A DNA stretch of 64,000 bases from Solibacillus sp040274725 (GCA_040274725.1 JBEMAQ010000012.1:1-64000), one strand, 5' to 3'. Shown: positions 33,962-43,219, counted from the stretch's first letter. The notes: generated from the letters alone by a model not told the origin. Translations and numbers: made by a program.

Positions 33962-34686
33962 TTAAATTTATTTGCAATATAAAATTTGTATATTCTGTTT
34001 TTTCCACCTAAGATAGCCCCCAAACCCTCATTTGGTAACCTTTCATTGAGGTTCTATTTAGATGTTACAGCCATTCAGAACAAGCGGATTAAACAGTCCT
34101 CTTTAAAATAATTTCTCACAGCGTCTCAGCGCGTTATTTTCTATAAAAAACAGCGACAAACATTGTTAAATCAATGTTTGTCGCTGTTTGAAATGTTCCT
34201 AAGCTAATTGTGCATATTTCTTATTGTTGTAAATCCACATTTTTCTGATGACACCCTTATATAAGAGTGCTTTTTAATAATATGTATAGAAAGCCACCTT
34301 GCCGTAATTATTATAGAAAGTTTCAAACCACCACTCCTAAAAGTGGGTGTTCGCAAAAAATTTCCTGTATATCGTCATTCACCATAGTGTGACGCCCGCC
34401 ATTCCATCTTCGATATAAAACTCCCTGTTACAGCTTAAAGGTTGAAACTAAATATTATTACGTACAACGCAGCTTTAATTATATATTACTCGATAATATT
34501 ATCGTGTTCAAGTAAGTATATCGAAAGAAAAAAGTCAAATCCTTAATTACGGAAATTAAGGATTGATGTAGGTAAGCTGACCAAGATATCGCCAATTACA
34601 CAAATATTAAGAGTAGTAATTGATAAATATCGAGTATTTCCCTTAACCGTTTGGGCATTCTAATTTGGCGAAGGAGGTGAGCAGTT
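33962..34686. other. Long AT-rich intergenic region with several hairpins
   Basis: Hairpins are at 34148-34189, near 34247-34270 (CACCCTTATATAAGAGTG then TTTTT), and near 34540-34568 (AATCCTTAATT and complement). No open frame has a convincing start. It may be the scar of lost genes. Confidence 0.45.
34148..34189. repeat. Hairpin, copy 2 of a two-copy family
   Basis: A perfect 17-bp stem (AAACAGCGACAAACATT) encloses GTTAAATC. Core and loop match the copy at 30825-30862. Confidence 0.6.
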
Positions 34687-34998
34687 ATGGCAAATAACAA
34701 CAACAATAATAATAATCGAAACAACAATCTTAATCGCAATAACAACAACCAAAATAATGCAACTGAGTTCGGCGAAGACCTCAACTTTGACAATTTAAAT
34801 GAGAAAAATCTAAATAATCACAACAACAATAATAATAATGAGCGAAACAACAACCGCAATCGCAATAACAACAACCAAAATAATGTAACTGAGTTCGGTG
34901 AAGATCTCAACTTTGACAATTTAAATGAGCAAAATCTAAATAACCACAACAACAATAATAATAATGAACGAAACAACAATCGCAATCGCAACAACTAG
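34687..34998 (+). CDS. Asn-rich two-repeat protein, possibly a gamma-type small acid-soluble spore protein
   Basis: The 103-residue protein is dominated by Asn with Arg and Gln, and starts MANNNN after a strong AAGGAGGTGAGCAG. Two near-identical repeats of about 43 residues each carry NATEFGEDLNFDNLNE or NVTEFGEDLNFDNLNE between Asn-rich linkers. Gamma-type SASPs also begin MAN, are Asn/Gln-rich, and contain two repeats with a TEF-(A/G)-x-E site cut by the germination protease. The likeness is structural, not a confirmed homology. A strong terminator follows. Confidence 0.6.
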   Translation: MANNNNNNNNRNNNLNRNNNNQNNATEFGEDLNFDNLNEKNLNNHNNNNNNERNNNRNRNNNNQNNVTEFGEDLNFDNLNEQNLNNHNNNNNNERNNNRNRNN

Positions 34999-35021
34999 TA
35001 GCAATTTAGAAAGCTAATAAT

Positions 35022-35057
35022 ACAGTCATTCCTAAATTTAACTTTAGGAATGACTGT
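35022..35057. terminator. Bidirectional terminator
   Basis: A perfect 15-bp stem (ACAGTCATTCCTAAA) with a 6-nt loop, A-rich before and T-rich after. Confidence 0.8.
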
Positions 35058-35090
35058 AATTATCAGCTGTTTCTCCTACTTTATACTTAC

Positions 35091-35342
35091 CTATTCGTTG
35101 AAAAGCGATATAGTCATACATCGTGTGTGAAAAATATAAAACTCTCTTCTCTCAATTTCCACATGGGCATAGCGAGAATCAAAATCTGGCTCATACCACG
35201 TTAGAAATTTGTCATTTAACTGCTGAATATACGAAGAACAGTTTTTTAAAAATTCAGCCTGAAGTGCTACCCAATCACGTTCCGATGATAAATCGCCTCT
35301 AGAATCATATACAATGGCATCCTCTCTTGAATTCAATTTCAC
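35091..35342 (-). CDS. Small hypothetical protein, 83 aa
   Basis: The soluble, mixed-charge protein has ALQAEFLKNCSSYIQQLNDKFLTWYEPDFDSRYAHVEIERREFYIFH. The amphipathic helix then strand layout looks like a real domain, but I do not recognise it. The GTG start has no obvious ribosome binding site, so the beginning may be missing. Confidence 0.4.
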   Translation of the reverse strand: MKLNSREDAIVYDSRGDLSSERDWVALQAEFLKNCSSYIQQLNDKFLTWYEPDFDSRYAHVEIERREFYIFHTRCMTISLFNE

Positions 35343-35490
35343 TAATTATTTCAGCATAATAATATATCAAATTTTTACTAATAACTATTTTTCACAAGCT
35401 ACTTTGTGAAATAACCGAGTCTAACTTTTAGGGGTTACTTCAACCCTTGTTTAGGAACCTATTTATCAACTTTTCCAAACCTTTGCATGA

Positions 35491-35661
35491 TCATTGTTTC
35501 TTCTGCCTGCTCACACCGAAAACAGCGGAGGCGACAATAAATAGCCCGGTGCAAATCATCATCGTAATGCCGTTCCACTCGCTATTTAGCACAGTGAAAT
35601 TCGTTAAAATGGCAAATTGCATCAGGCAAATGATGATATATAGTAATGTTGTATGCTTCAT
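35491..35661 (-). CDS. Small two-helix membrane protein, 56 aa
   Basis: It begins MKHTTLLYIIICLMQFAIL behind AAAGGTGG and holds two hydrophobic helices, ending GVSRQKKQ. A longer frame upstream is a shadow of the next small gene. Function unknown. Confidence 0.5.
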   Translation of the reverse strand: MKHTTLLYIIICLMQFAILTNFTVLNSEWNGITMMICTGLFIVASAVFGVSRQKKQ

Positions 35662-35674
35662 AATGGCCACCTTT

Positions 35675-35749
35675 CTATGTGAATAGTTTATAAATGATAT
35701 AGCCTGTAATCGCAATGACAATAAGGATAACTGTTTCCTTCCAGCTCAT
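35675..35749 (-). CDS. Possible 24-aa single-helix membrane peptide
   Basis: The frame MSWKETVILIVIAITGYIIY plus KLFT ends 13 nt before the next small membrane gene and could form a pair with it. No good ribosome binding site is seen. The upstream DNA is joined to the EAL remnant, so its promoter may have been lost. Confidence 0.3.
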   Translation of the reverse strand: MSWKETVILIVIAITGYIIYKLFT

Positions 35750-35775
35750 TGTAGAAAGGGCGCTTCTTTGCGGGT

Positions 35776-36489
35776 TTGGTGTGCGCTTTTGCTCCTGATT
35801 TTAATGTACATAAAAATGAATTTGACGGCATGGAGGCGCTTATTCGCTGGCCTGACGCAGAGCAGGGCTTTATTGCGCCGGATCAGTTTATTCCGTTTGC
35901 GGAGGAGTACGGGCTCATTGCGAAAATTGATGAGTGGGTGCTACGGACGGCGATGCAGCAAACAAAGCATTGGAACGAAAAGTATGGCCGCGCGCTAAAA
36001 ATCGCGGTCAATATTTCACCGCAGCATTTAGCAGAGAAGTCGTTTATAAAGCGACTAAAAAGTATCATCAAGGCCGTTGAATTCCCGCCGCACCTGCTTG
36101 AAATCGAAATTACCGAGTCGACCATGATGAATTTGAATAATGTACTATTAGAAAAGCTACAAGCTATTCGCACGATGGGTATATCTATTGCAATTGATGA
36201 TTTTGGCACGGGCTTCTCGTGCCTGAGCTATTTGCGTACGCTGCCGATTACGACACTAAAAATCGACCGTTCCTTCACACGCCAGCTAAAAAATAATACC
36301 GGGCAAACAATGGTGACGTCGATTATTTCACTCGGTCACGCACTGAATCTAGACCTTGTTGCAGAAGGCGTAGAACATTCCCATGAGCTAGACTTTTTGA
36401 AGAAGCAAGCATGCGAATCCATTCAAGGCTATTATTTCAGTAAGCCGTTACCGCGCGCCGTGTTTGAGGCACAGCTGCAAACAAAATAA
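35776..36489 (+). pseudogene. N-terminally truncated EAL-domain (c-di-GMP phosphodiesterase) remnant
   Basis: The frame covers almost a complete EAL domain: MEALIRW (EAL motif), NISPQHL, ITEST, DDFGTGFSCLSYL, LKIDRSF, AEGVEH and QGYYFSKPLP. The metal and catalytic residues of active phosphodiesterases appear present. It starts abruptly just after where YQP would be. The GGDEF or PAS domains that normally precede EAL are absent, and there is no ribosome binding site. It is most likely the 3' part of a GGDEF-EAL gene left by a deletion. Confidence 0.75.
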
Positions 36490-36568
36490 TAAAACCCTTC
36501 CCATTTGTATAAATTTTGATTATTCTTAGTTTATTCAATATGTATACAGATAGAGAGAAGGGTTAAAA

Positions 36569-37450
36569 TTGAAGAACTATAAGGGTGAAATATTAATGCT
36601 CATTACGGCTGTTATGTGGGGCAGTGGCTTTGTCGGCATGGCAATGGGCCTTGAGTATTTAACTGTATTTCAATTAATGGCGGGGCGCTTCATCCTTGCG
36701 ACCGTATTATTATGCTTAGTATTTTATAAAAAGTTAAAGCTCATTACAAAAACGGTGCTTTGGAAAGGTGCGGTACTAGGGGCCATTTTATTTACCGCCT
36801 TCACCCTGCAAACGTGGGGGCTTGAATATACAACACCATCGAAAAATGCGTTTCTAACGGCAATTAACGTCATTATTGTACCGATTATTGCGTACCTCAT
36901 TTATAAGCGGAAAATTGACCGCTTTGAATCACTTGCCGCGGTGCTAGCCGTTGTTGGGATTGGCTTTTTATCGCTGCAAGGCTCAATGACGATTAATATC
37001 GGGGATTTGCTGTCGATTATATGCGCGGTTGCTTTTGCATTTGATATTTTTTATACGAATGTATTTGTGAAAACAGAAGATGCGCTGGCACTGACGATTG
37101 TGCAGTTTGCGACCGCGGCACTGCTTGGTGTTATTTCCGTGGTCGTGCTTGGTGAGGTGCCGACACAAGTTGCACCAGAAGCCGTGTACATCCTATTGTA
37201 TTTAGCTGTGTTCTGTACACTCATTGCCTATGCGTGTCAAAACGTCGGCATGCAATATGCGAACCCGACGAAGTCTGCGATTATTTTATCGACAGAGGCA
37301 CTATTTGGCACGATTTTCTCGGTTATTTTACTACATGAAATGTTAACAGGGCGTATGATTTTCGGCTGTATTTTAATTTTTGTGGCGATTATTTTTGCCG
37401 AGGTCAAGCCGACGTTTCATAAAAGAACAGTTGAGCGGACAACTTTATAG
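36569..37450 (+). CDS. EamA/DMT-family transporter
   Basis: The 293-residue protein has ten hydrophobic helices in two EamA repeats (about 5-130 and 145-285). Typical segments are AVMWGSGFVGMAMGLEYL, GAILFTAFTLQTWGLEYTTPSKNAFLTA and NPTKSAIILSTEALFGTIFSVILL. Such proteins export metabolites or amino acids. TTG start behind GAGAAGGG. It has its own terminator. Confidence 0.88.
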   Translation: MKNYKGEILMLITAVMWGSGFVGMAMGLEYLTVFQLMAGRFILATVLLCLVFYKKLKLITKTVLWKGAVLGAILFTAFTLQTWGLEYTTPSKNAFLTAINVIIVPIIAYLIYKRKIDRFESLAAVLAVVGIGFLSLQGSMTINIGDLLSIICAVAFAFDIFYTNVFVKTEDALALTIVQFATAALLGVISVVVLGEVPTQVAPEAVYILLYLAVFCTLIAYACQNVGMQYANPTKSAIILSTEALFGTIFSVILLHEMLTGRMIFGCILIFVAIIFAEVKPTFHKRTVERTTL

Positions 37451-37458
37451 CAAGCGAG

Positions 37459-37490
37459 CAGATGAAGATTTTTCTTCATCTGTTTTGTTT
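37459..37490 (+). terminator. Terminator of the DMT transporter
   Basis: CAGATGAAGA pairs with TCTTCATCTG, followed by TTTTGTTTT. Confidence 0.75.
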
Positions 37491-37547
37491 TATATACCAG
37501 TAAATAGGGTAACTTAAAAGGAGGATTTTAACTAAGGGGGAGTACGT

Positions 37548-38282
37548 ATGCTACATTACAAACGCGCGGGACAAGGTAAGGTACTTGTATTAATTCATGG
37601 CTTTTTAGGAGGCATTCAAATTTTTGATAAAGTAATGGATTCGTTAGAGCAAAACTTTGACGTCATTGCCATTGATTTGCCGGGGCACGGGGAAAGTCCA
37701 GTGGAGGCGGAGAGCTATTCCATGGTAGATTATGCAAATGCGGTCATTGAAGTGCTCCGACATGAGGATGTACACGAGGCGTATTGGCTCGGTCATTCAA
37801 TGGGCGGTTATATTATGCTTGCGGCAATGGCTGGTGAGCTGTTTAATGTGAAGGCCGCGGTGCTTGCGTATTCCTCGGATTTACCGGATGATGCGGAGGC
37901 AATTACGAAGCGCAAAAAGCAGCAGCAGGAAATTCAGGAAACCGGTGCGGGGCCGTTTATTGATGGGATTATTCATAATTTTTTAGCACCGGATGCGGCG
38001 ACCGAGAATATTTTATATGCGAAGGAAGTTGCAAATGAAGCTGAGGACGAGGGGTTAATCATGGCGCTTGAAGCCATGACGGTGCGCGATGATCAGCGCA
38101 CATTTGTTGCACAGATGACCGTGCCGATGTTAGTTATTGAGGGCGAGCAGGATAAAGTGGTCAAGCCGATTATCACGGCGAATACTCGTGTACAAAAGGT
38201 GACGACAAATACAGGGCACCTCGGTATGCTAGAGGACCCGAATGCGTTTGTTAAAGCGGTCCTTGATTTTTTCGTGCATTAA
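37548..38282 (+). CDS. Alpha/beta hydrolase (MenH/esterase-like)
   Basis: The 244-residue cytoplasmic hydrolase has the oxyanion region LIHGFLGG, DLPGHGES, the nucleophile elbow GHSMGG, an Asp in VIEGEQDKVV and a His in NTGHLGMLE. It fits the general alpha/beta hydrolase fold without a clear substrate signature. AAGGGGGAG precedes the ATG. It stands alone. Confidence 0.85.
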   Translation: MLHYKRAGQGKVLVLIHGFLGGIQIFDKVMDSLEQNFDVIAIDLPGHGESPVEAESYSMVDYANAVIEVLRHEDVHEAYWLGHSMGGYIMLAAMAGELFNVKAAVLAYSSDLPDDAEAITKRKKQQQEIQETGAGPFIDGIIHNFLAPDAATENILYAKEVANEAEDEGLIMALEAMTVRDDQRTFVAQMTVPMLVIEGEQDKVVKPIITANTRVQKVTTNTGHLGMLEDPNAFVKAVLDFFVH

Positions 38283-38286
38283 GACG

Positions 38287-38322
38287 AGCATACTATTTGC
38301 GAAAGCAAATAGTATGCTTTTT
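38287..38322 (+). terminator. Terminator
   Basis: AGCATACTATTTGC pairs with GCAAATAGTATGCT, followed by TTTTTC. Confidence 0.8.
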
Positions 38323-38396
38323 CAATTTCGCGCATTGAAAATGAAACGAATTGCTAGTAATATCGTATATACTAGAAATAATGAGAGAGGGGATGT

Positions 38397-39308
38397 ATGT
38401 TTACGATGAAAAAATATGTGACAAGTATGGCGCTACTCGTACTACTCGCTGGCTGTAATGAGACGACGGAGCAACCGACACCGGTCGAACCGACTACGAC
38501 AACGCCGGCACTAGCGCCGACATCACCAGTAAATCCAGCACCAACGACGACACCAGAAATAGAGGAGCCCGCTACTGCGGAGGAAAGTCCACTTGCGACG
38601 GATGAAAATTTAGATTTCGATGATGATGTCTCGCAGTTTGAGGGCTGGATTCGTCAAATGGCCACGTGGCAAAGTTATAAGGCTGTACTCGATAATTATG
38701 ATAATTATTTTGATGATGACAACAATATCGACGGTGAATACCACGAGCAGACAGAATTTGTCACACAGCCATTTCAGTACTTTCAAAGCACACATAGTAT
38801 AGGCTTTGCGAATAACCATGCAGAGCGCTATATTGCTGAAAATGCCGAAACGGGTGTGCTTGAAGGGGTGGAGCGTTATCAAATGGAGGAATGGCAAACA
38901 GTAGAGGACGTAGAGTATTATGCGATAAATATTGCGCCAGCACGTGCGGATATGCTGCAGGCAATGATTGATTTATCACAGGAGCGCCTGCTGTCTGAGG
39001 ACGGGCAAACATTAACAGTAAATGTGCTGCCTGAAAAATCAAAAGAGGCGTTTAGTAGGCTGTCCATGGGTGTTCATTTTGCCGTATCGGAGGCAGAGTT
39101 AACGGACAGCATTAAGGAACAGCTTGCGATGGATGAGTCAGAAATAGACCGAGTTGCCGCGGTTATTTACGCTGATGGTCAGGCAATTACCGGCTATAGC
39201 ATTGATATTTATGTAGGTAACGACGGCGAGCAAGACCATTATTCCTATGAAGAGCGCTTTAGCGACATCAACACGCTTAAAGATACGACATCACCGGAAG
39301 ATTTATAA
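38397..39308 (+). CDS. Lipoprotein of unknown function, 303 aa
   Basis: The signal peptide has the lipobox LLAGC (Cys about residue 21). A Thr/Pro-rich linker (about 22-60) and an acidic extracytoplasmic domain with many Asp/Glu and aromatic residues follow. It is anchored to the outer face of the membrane. No domain recognised. ATG at 38397 or at 38406 (MKKY) are both possible. Confidence 0.75.
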   Translation: MFTMKKYVTSMALLVLLAGCNETTEQPTPVEPTTTTPALAPTSPVNPAPTTTPEIEEPATAEESPLATDENLDFDDDVSQFEGWIRQMATWQSYKAVLDNYDNYFDDDNNIDGEYHEQTEFVTQPFQYFQSTHSIGFANNHAERYIAENAETGVLEGVERYQMEEWQTVEDVEYYAINIAPARADMLQAMIDLSQERLLSEDGQTLTVNVLPEKSKEAFSRLSMGVHFAVSEAELTDSIKEQLAMDESEIDRVAAVIYADGQAITGYSIDIYVGNDGEQDHYSYEERFSDINTLKDTTSPEDL

Positions 39309-39314
39309 ACAGTA

Positions 39315-39342
39315 GCCTGCCAATTTGATTGGCGGGTCTTTT
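39315..39342 (+). terminator. Terminator of the lipoprotein gene
   Basis: CCTGCCAAT pairs with ATTGGCGGG, followed by TCTTTTG. Confidence 0.65.
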
Positions 39343-39435
39343 GTTTGAAAATTAAGAATTTTAATGTTGTAATGGTACAGAATAAGGTATGCTAAGGATA
39401 GCTATTATTTTATTTTCACAAAGGGGACGAAGGCG

Positions 39436-40218
39436 ATGAAGCGTTTTGAAGACAAGGTTGTACTTATTACAGGAGCAGGCTCTGGTTTAGGACAAGCGAC
39501 GGCATTACAGCTTGCGGCAGAGGGTGCGCGGCTCGTGTTAGTTGATTTAAATCCGGCGGGCCTAGAGGAAACAAAGACAAAGGTGGAAGAAACCGCGCCA
39601 GGCATACAGACGCTACTTATTACAGCGAACGTTGCGAATGAAAAGGCCGTAGAAGGTTTTGTGAAGCAAACCGTCGAGACATTCGGCAAAATTGATGGTT
39701 TCTTTAATAATGCCGGTGTGGAAGGCAAGCAAAACTTAACGGAGGACTTCGGGGTGGAGGAATTCGAAAAGGTTGTATCGATTAATCTGAATGGTGTGTT
39801 TTACGGTATGAAATATGTGCTGAAGGTAATGCATGAGCAAGGCTACGGCTCGATTGTGAATACGGCATCAGTAGGTGGGATTCGCGGCGTAGGTAATCAG
39901 TCTGGTTACTCAGCAAGTAAGCACGGCGTCGTTGGCTTAACGCGTAACTCAGCGGTGGAATACGGCCAGTTCGGTATTTCGGTGAAGGCGATTGCACCCG
40001 GCGCGATTATGACGCCAATGGTAGAAGGCTCACTGCGTCAAATGGGTGGTGATAATTGGGAAGAGGTCGGTCGTGACTTTGTACAAGCTAATCCCATGAA
40101 GCGTTTCGGTAAACCAGAGGAAATCGGCTATTTAGTGGCGTTTTTATTATCAACCCAGGCAGACTTTATTAATGGTGCGGTTATTCCGATTGATGGTGGG
40201 CAGTCGTATAAATATTAA
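39436..40218 (+). CDS. Short-chain dehydrogenase/reductase
   Basis: The 260-residue classical SDR has ITGAGSGLG at residues 11-19, NNAGVEG, Ser in VNTASVGG and YSASKHG for the Tyr-x3-Lys pair. The C-terminus GAVIPIDGGQSYKY is typical of NAD-dependent alcohol, sugar or hydroxysteroid dehydrogenases. AAGGGGACGAAGGCG precedes the ATG. The substrate is unknown. It resembles the SDR at 62.8 kb in general layout but is not in a catabolic cluster. Confidence 0.85.
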   Translation: MKRFEDKVVLITGAGSGLGQATALQLAAEGARLVLVDLNPAGLEETKTKVEETAPGIQTLLITANVANEKAVEGFVKQTVETFGKIDGFFNNAGVEGKQNLTEDFGVEEFEKVVSINLNGVFYGMKYVLKVMHEQGYGSIVNTASVGGIRGVGNQSGYSASKHGVVGLTRNSAVEYGQFGISVKAIAPGAIMTPMVEGSLRQMGGDNWEEVGRDFVQANPMKRFGKPEEIGYLVAFLLSTQADFINGAVIPIDGGQSYKY

Positions 40219-40225
40219 AGAAAGT

Positions 40226-40378
40226 GGTGCTAGCGACAAACTAGCACCATATGGATACGCTACGCCTGACAAAGCAACTACAGGAACAATTCCGCATGTG
40301 ACGATGAAGCTACTAGATAGTGCGCATCATGTGACCGAGCAGGAGATTACGTATTTACAGCAAATGATGAAGTAAAAA
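40226..40378 (+). pseudogene. Possible C-terminal remnant of an unidentified gene
   Basis: After the SDR stop a hairpin (GGTGCTAG and complement, 40226-40248) is followed by a frame reading GYATPDKATTGTIPHVTMKL and LLDSAHHVTEQEITYLQQMM, ending at 40375. Codon usage looks coding, but there is no start. Not recognised. Confidence 0.3.
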
Positions 40379-40413
40379 GTAGGGTTATGCTTGTCGCATA
40401 GTCCTACTTTTTT
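40375..40413. terminator. Bidirectional terminator
   Basis: AAAAAGTAGG ... ATGC/GCAT ... CCTACTTTTTT. Confidence 0.75.
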
Positions 40414-40496
40414 CAACTAATACTGCGCCAAATGATAATCTATTTTTACTAATTTCTCAAAAAGGGTGTAGCTCAAATTGAATGGCACCCTCACGT

Positions 40497-41171
40497 TTAT
40501 AACGAGACTTCCTGTTGCGCTGCAAATACCCAGCTTCTAATCTTTGGTTGAATAACTGGGATAATGCTACCAAGAATTTTACCGAGGCCATACGCCGCGA
40601 TAAATGTGCCAATACCAATCGAGCCAAATGAATGGATGAAAACTAAGCATGTAATAAGGGAGACACCGACAACGGTCATATCACAAATAATCTTGGACTT
40701 ACCAAACGGGATTTGCCATTTGGCTGCGACGACAGCTGTTAGCGTATCATACGGCATCATCGGAAATTTCACCGTCGCATATAGCATAATACCAAACGCC
40801 ACAATAATCATACTTAACGCTAAATACAGGCTAATGAGCCAAATGGAGTTTGCTTCAGGAAGCACATGCATGAGCCAAAGGGTAATGTCGAGAAATAAGC
40901 CGAAAATAGAAACAATCGAAAGCTGGATGAAAAAATCTTTCCATAAAACTTTTTTCAATAGGATTGCCTGAATTGAAATGAAGAGAATGTTCGCAAAAAC
41001 CGTCATTGTGCCGACCGTTAAGCCCGTAATTAATGAAAGTGCATAAGGAAATGCGGTCACAGGGGATACACCGATATTTGCGAGAATCGAAAAGCTAGCA
41101 CCTAACGCAATAAAATATGTACCAATCATGTAAATGAAAAGCCTTTTTGATGTCGTGTTGAAATGATTCAC
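40497..41171 (-). CDS. YczE/YitT-like integral membrane protein
   Basis: The 224-residue protein has five to six transmembrane helices. The pattern YFIALGASFSILANIGVSPVTAFPYALS and the later KFPMMPYDTLTAVVAAKW (membrane loop with the P-x-D motif) matches the YczE family. Its biochemical role is unknown; B. subtilis YczE affects antibiotic production. GTG start behind GAAGGAG. Confidence 0.8.
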   Translation of the reverse strand: MNHFNTTSKRLFIYMIGTYFIALGASFSILANIGVSPVTAFPYALSLITGLTVGTMTVFANILFISIQAILLKKVLWKDFFIQLSIVSIFGLFLDITLWLMHVLPEANSIWLISLYLALSMIIVAFGIMLYATVKFPMMPYDTLTAVVAAKWQIPFGKSKIICDMTVVGVSLITCLVFIHSFGSIGIGTFIAAYGLGKILGSIIPVIQPKIRSWVFAAQQEVSL

Positions 41172-41402
41172 TGTAAATCTCCTTCTACAAAATGCGTTAA
41201 TTTTGTCTTTTAATCTATTATATCGTTTAATTGTGGGAAGTGGGAATTAGAGGAGATGATAATTTGAATAGAAATTAGGTTTATTTTTGATTTTTCAAAA
41301 AAATGTTGTAATTTACTTCGGTATGGGAGAAAATTTCAATTAGTATAAAAATATACCAAAAGCTATAATTTTATGATTTCATACGTGGAGGGAGAAAAGA
41401 AC

Positions 41403-42242
41403 ATGATGCAAGCACAAGTAGCACTACATCCTGAACTCGAAACAATTCTTAATTTTGCACCAGCTTTAACGGAACTGGTTCATTCTGAAGTGACCGTTGT
41501 TATTTCAGATAAAGAACGAATCCTTTCACAAATTATTGCGAGTGATTTGAATTTTGGCGAGATCATTAACAAACCACTTCAGCCAAAAGATCCAATGGTG
41601 GAGGTTATTCGCTCAAAACGCTCACGTGTGATGACCGTGCCAAAGGAAATTTACGGTGTCCCGTTTCGAGGCGCGATTTCGCCGCTTTTTTCAAAATCAG
41701 GGGAGTTATTAGGGACGCTTTCGATTAATACAACATTGAGTAATCAGCAAAATTTAATCGAAGTCGCGAATGTTCTTAGCTTATCGTCTGAAGAAATGCA
41801 AGCTTCCATTCAAGAAATCACGTATGCGGCCAGCGCACTTAATAACACGATGGGGCATTTAGCTACTTCACAGGCGGATATGTTCAAGCAAGTTGAAAGC
41901 TCCGCAAAAATGCTCGATATGATTAATACCGTCGCAAAAAATACGCGTATTTTAGGCTTTAATGCGGGGATTGAGGCGGCACGTTCAGGTGAGCATGCGC
42001 GCGGCTTTGCGGTTGTCGCAAAGGAAATTACAAAGCTAGCGGATTTAAGTGCACAATCCGTCGAGGAGATTCGTCAGTTAATGCTGCAACTGAGGTCGCG
42101 CGTCGATGAGGTGAAGCAAATTGTCGATGAAACGTCAGGCATTTCACAGCAACAGTTTGAGTCCATTCACGAAATTTCAGAGGCGATGGAAAGCTTTACG
42201 GCGGTCGTAGGTGATATTGAAGGATTAGCGAAGAAAGTATAG
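41403..42242 (+). CDS. Soluble methyl-accepting chemotaxis-type transducer (YfmS-like)
   Basis: The roughly 280-residue protein has no transmembrane segment. Residues 1-130 form a sensory domain (LTELVHSEVTVVISDKERIL, VPFRGAISPLFSKSGELLG). Residues 150-280 are the signalling domain with the hairpin-tip sequence NTRILGFNAGIEAARSGEHARGFAVVAKEITKLAD. This matches cytoplasmic transducers such as B. subtilis YfmS, which signal through CheA/CheW. The start at 41403 follows GGAGGGAGAAAAG; an earlier ATG would place that site inside the gene. Confidence 0.88.
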   Translation: MMQAQVALHPELETILNFAPALTELVHSEVTVVISDKERILSQIIASDLNFGEIINKPLQPKDPMVEVIRSKRSRVMTVPKEIYGVPFRGAISPLFSKSGELLGTLSINTTLSNQQNLIEVANVLSLSSEEMQASIQEITYAASALNNTMGHLATSQADMFKQVESSAKMLDMINTVAKNTRILGFNAGIEAARSGEHARGFAVVAKEITKLADLSAQSVEEIRQLMLQLRSRVDEVKQIVDETSGISQQQFESIHEISEAMESFTAVVGDIEGLAKKV

Positions 42243-42249
42243 CCGTATA

Positions 42250-42284
42250 AAGCCAGTCATTCACAAAACGAATGACTGGCTTTT
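42250..42284. terminator. Bidirectional terminator between convergent genes
   Basis: AAGCCAGTCATTC pairs with GAATGACTGGCTTTT. Confidence 0.8.
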
Positions 42285-42289
42285 CCTCG

Positions 42290-43129
42290 TTAAACAGACA
42301 ACAATGCCTGTTGCTCCTTAATATAGCGGCGTAGCATATAGCAGCACCAGCCCATTTTTGGCTCTTCCTCAAGATTTGCTAGCATGCCGGTTAACAGGGC
42401 GATGCGCGGCTTCTCCGTCGCAAGTTCCTCTCGTACAATTTGTACGCTGTCCTTTGCAAGTGGCGATAAGTCTAATTGCGCAACCTGCACGAGCTCCTCG
42501 CAAATTTGCGCTTTTGTAAAGCTGTCGGTCTTCATCCCTGCATGGACCGGGTGTGTTAAATACGCCTTTGTCGTATACATCGCCAAAATCTCGGTCTTCT
42601 CCACTAAGCTCTCACTTAGCCTCTTTATATCCACTTGCTCATGCGGCATAAATAACAGCATGGTATAAGATTTCATAAAGCTCTTCACCAGCATGATCAG
42701 CTCATAAATAATGGGCTCAATGCGTTCTCCGTATTCCGCAAGCAAAATTTGACCGAGTAATTCATCGGCAAGCTGCTCGTAATACATCATCTTACTTAAA
42801 ATATCTTCCCCTGTTAGCGAGAAGTTTTCAAGCATTAAAATCCGCGCAAATTCCGCATACTCTGCCAAACTCGTAAATGTCGCCTCGAAATACACGGTTA
42901 GTTTTTCCTTCTTCGCCTCATTGACTAAATGGTCAATATTTGCCGTTATTAATTTCATAAAATAATCAATCATTTCTAAAATGAGGGCATCCTTTGACGG
43001 AAAAGATAAGTAAAATGCGCCTTTAGAAATACCGCTATATGCCGTAATTTGCTGGATAGTGGTCGTCTCAATGCCTTGTTTTGCAAATAATTCAATTGCC
43101 GCATCAATTATTTTTTGTTTTTTTGTCAT
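42290..43129 (-). CDS. TetR/AcrR-family repressor of the adjacent RND pump
   Basis: The 279-residue regulator has an N-terminal DNA-binding domain (AAIELFAKQGIETTTIQQITAYSGISKGAFYLSFPSK, residues 11-47) and a large C-terminal ligand domain. It is divergent from the RND efflux gene, and the 80-bp gap holds a perfect palindrome. The organisation mirrors the yerO-yerP (swrC) pair of B. subtilis. It probably represses the pump and itself until a toxic lipophilic compound binds. Confidence 0.85.
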   Translation of the reverse strand: MTKKQKIIDAAIELFAKQGIETTTIQQITAYSGISKGAFYLSFPSKDALILEMIDYFMKLITANIDHLVNEAKKEKLTVYFEATFTSLAEYAEFARILMLENFSLTGEDILSKMMYYEQLADELLGQILLAEYGERIEPIIYELIMLVKSFMKSYTMLLFMPHEQVDIKRLSESLVEKTEILAMYTTKAYLTHPVHAGMKTDSFTKAQICEELVQVAQLDLSPLAKDSVQIVREELATEKPRIALLTGMLANLEEEPKMGWCCYMLRRYIKEQQALLSV

Positions 43130-43154
43130 CGCGCTAAATCCCCTCGTTTGACTT

Positions 43155-43170
43155 TTGACTAATTAGTCAA
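43155..43170. promoter_or_regulatory. TetR-type operator between repressor and RND pump
   Basis: TTGACTAATTAGTCAA is a perfect 16-bp palindrome in the divergent promoter region, the right size for a TetR dimer. Confidence 0.7.
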
Positions 43171-43219
43171 TATTGTAGAGTGATATACGAGTTACGTCAA
43201 CAAAAAAGGGGTGGTATGT

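Noticed and set aside
30825..34189. CRISPR-like array from the repeated hairpins
   Set aside because: Only two copies 3.3 kb apart, no spacers and no cas genes anywhere in the window.
34596..34793. Leu/Arg-rich minus-strand frame opposite the Asn-rich protein
   Set aside because: It is the complement of Asn codons; the plus-strand gene has the strong RBS.
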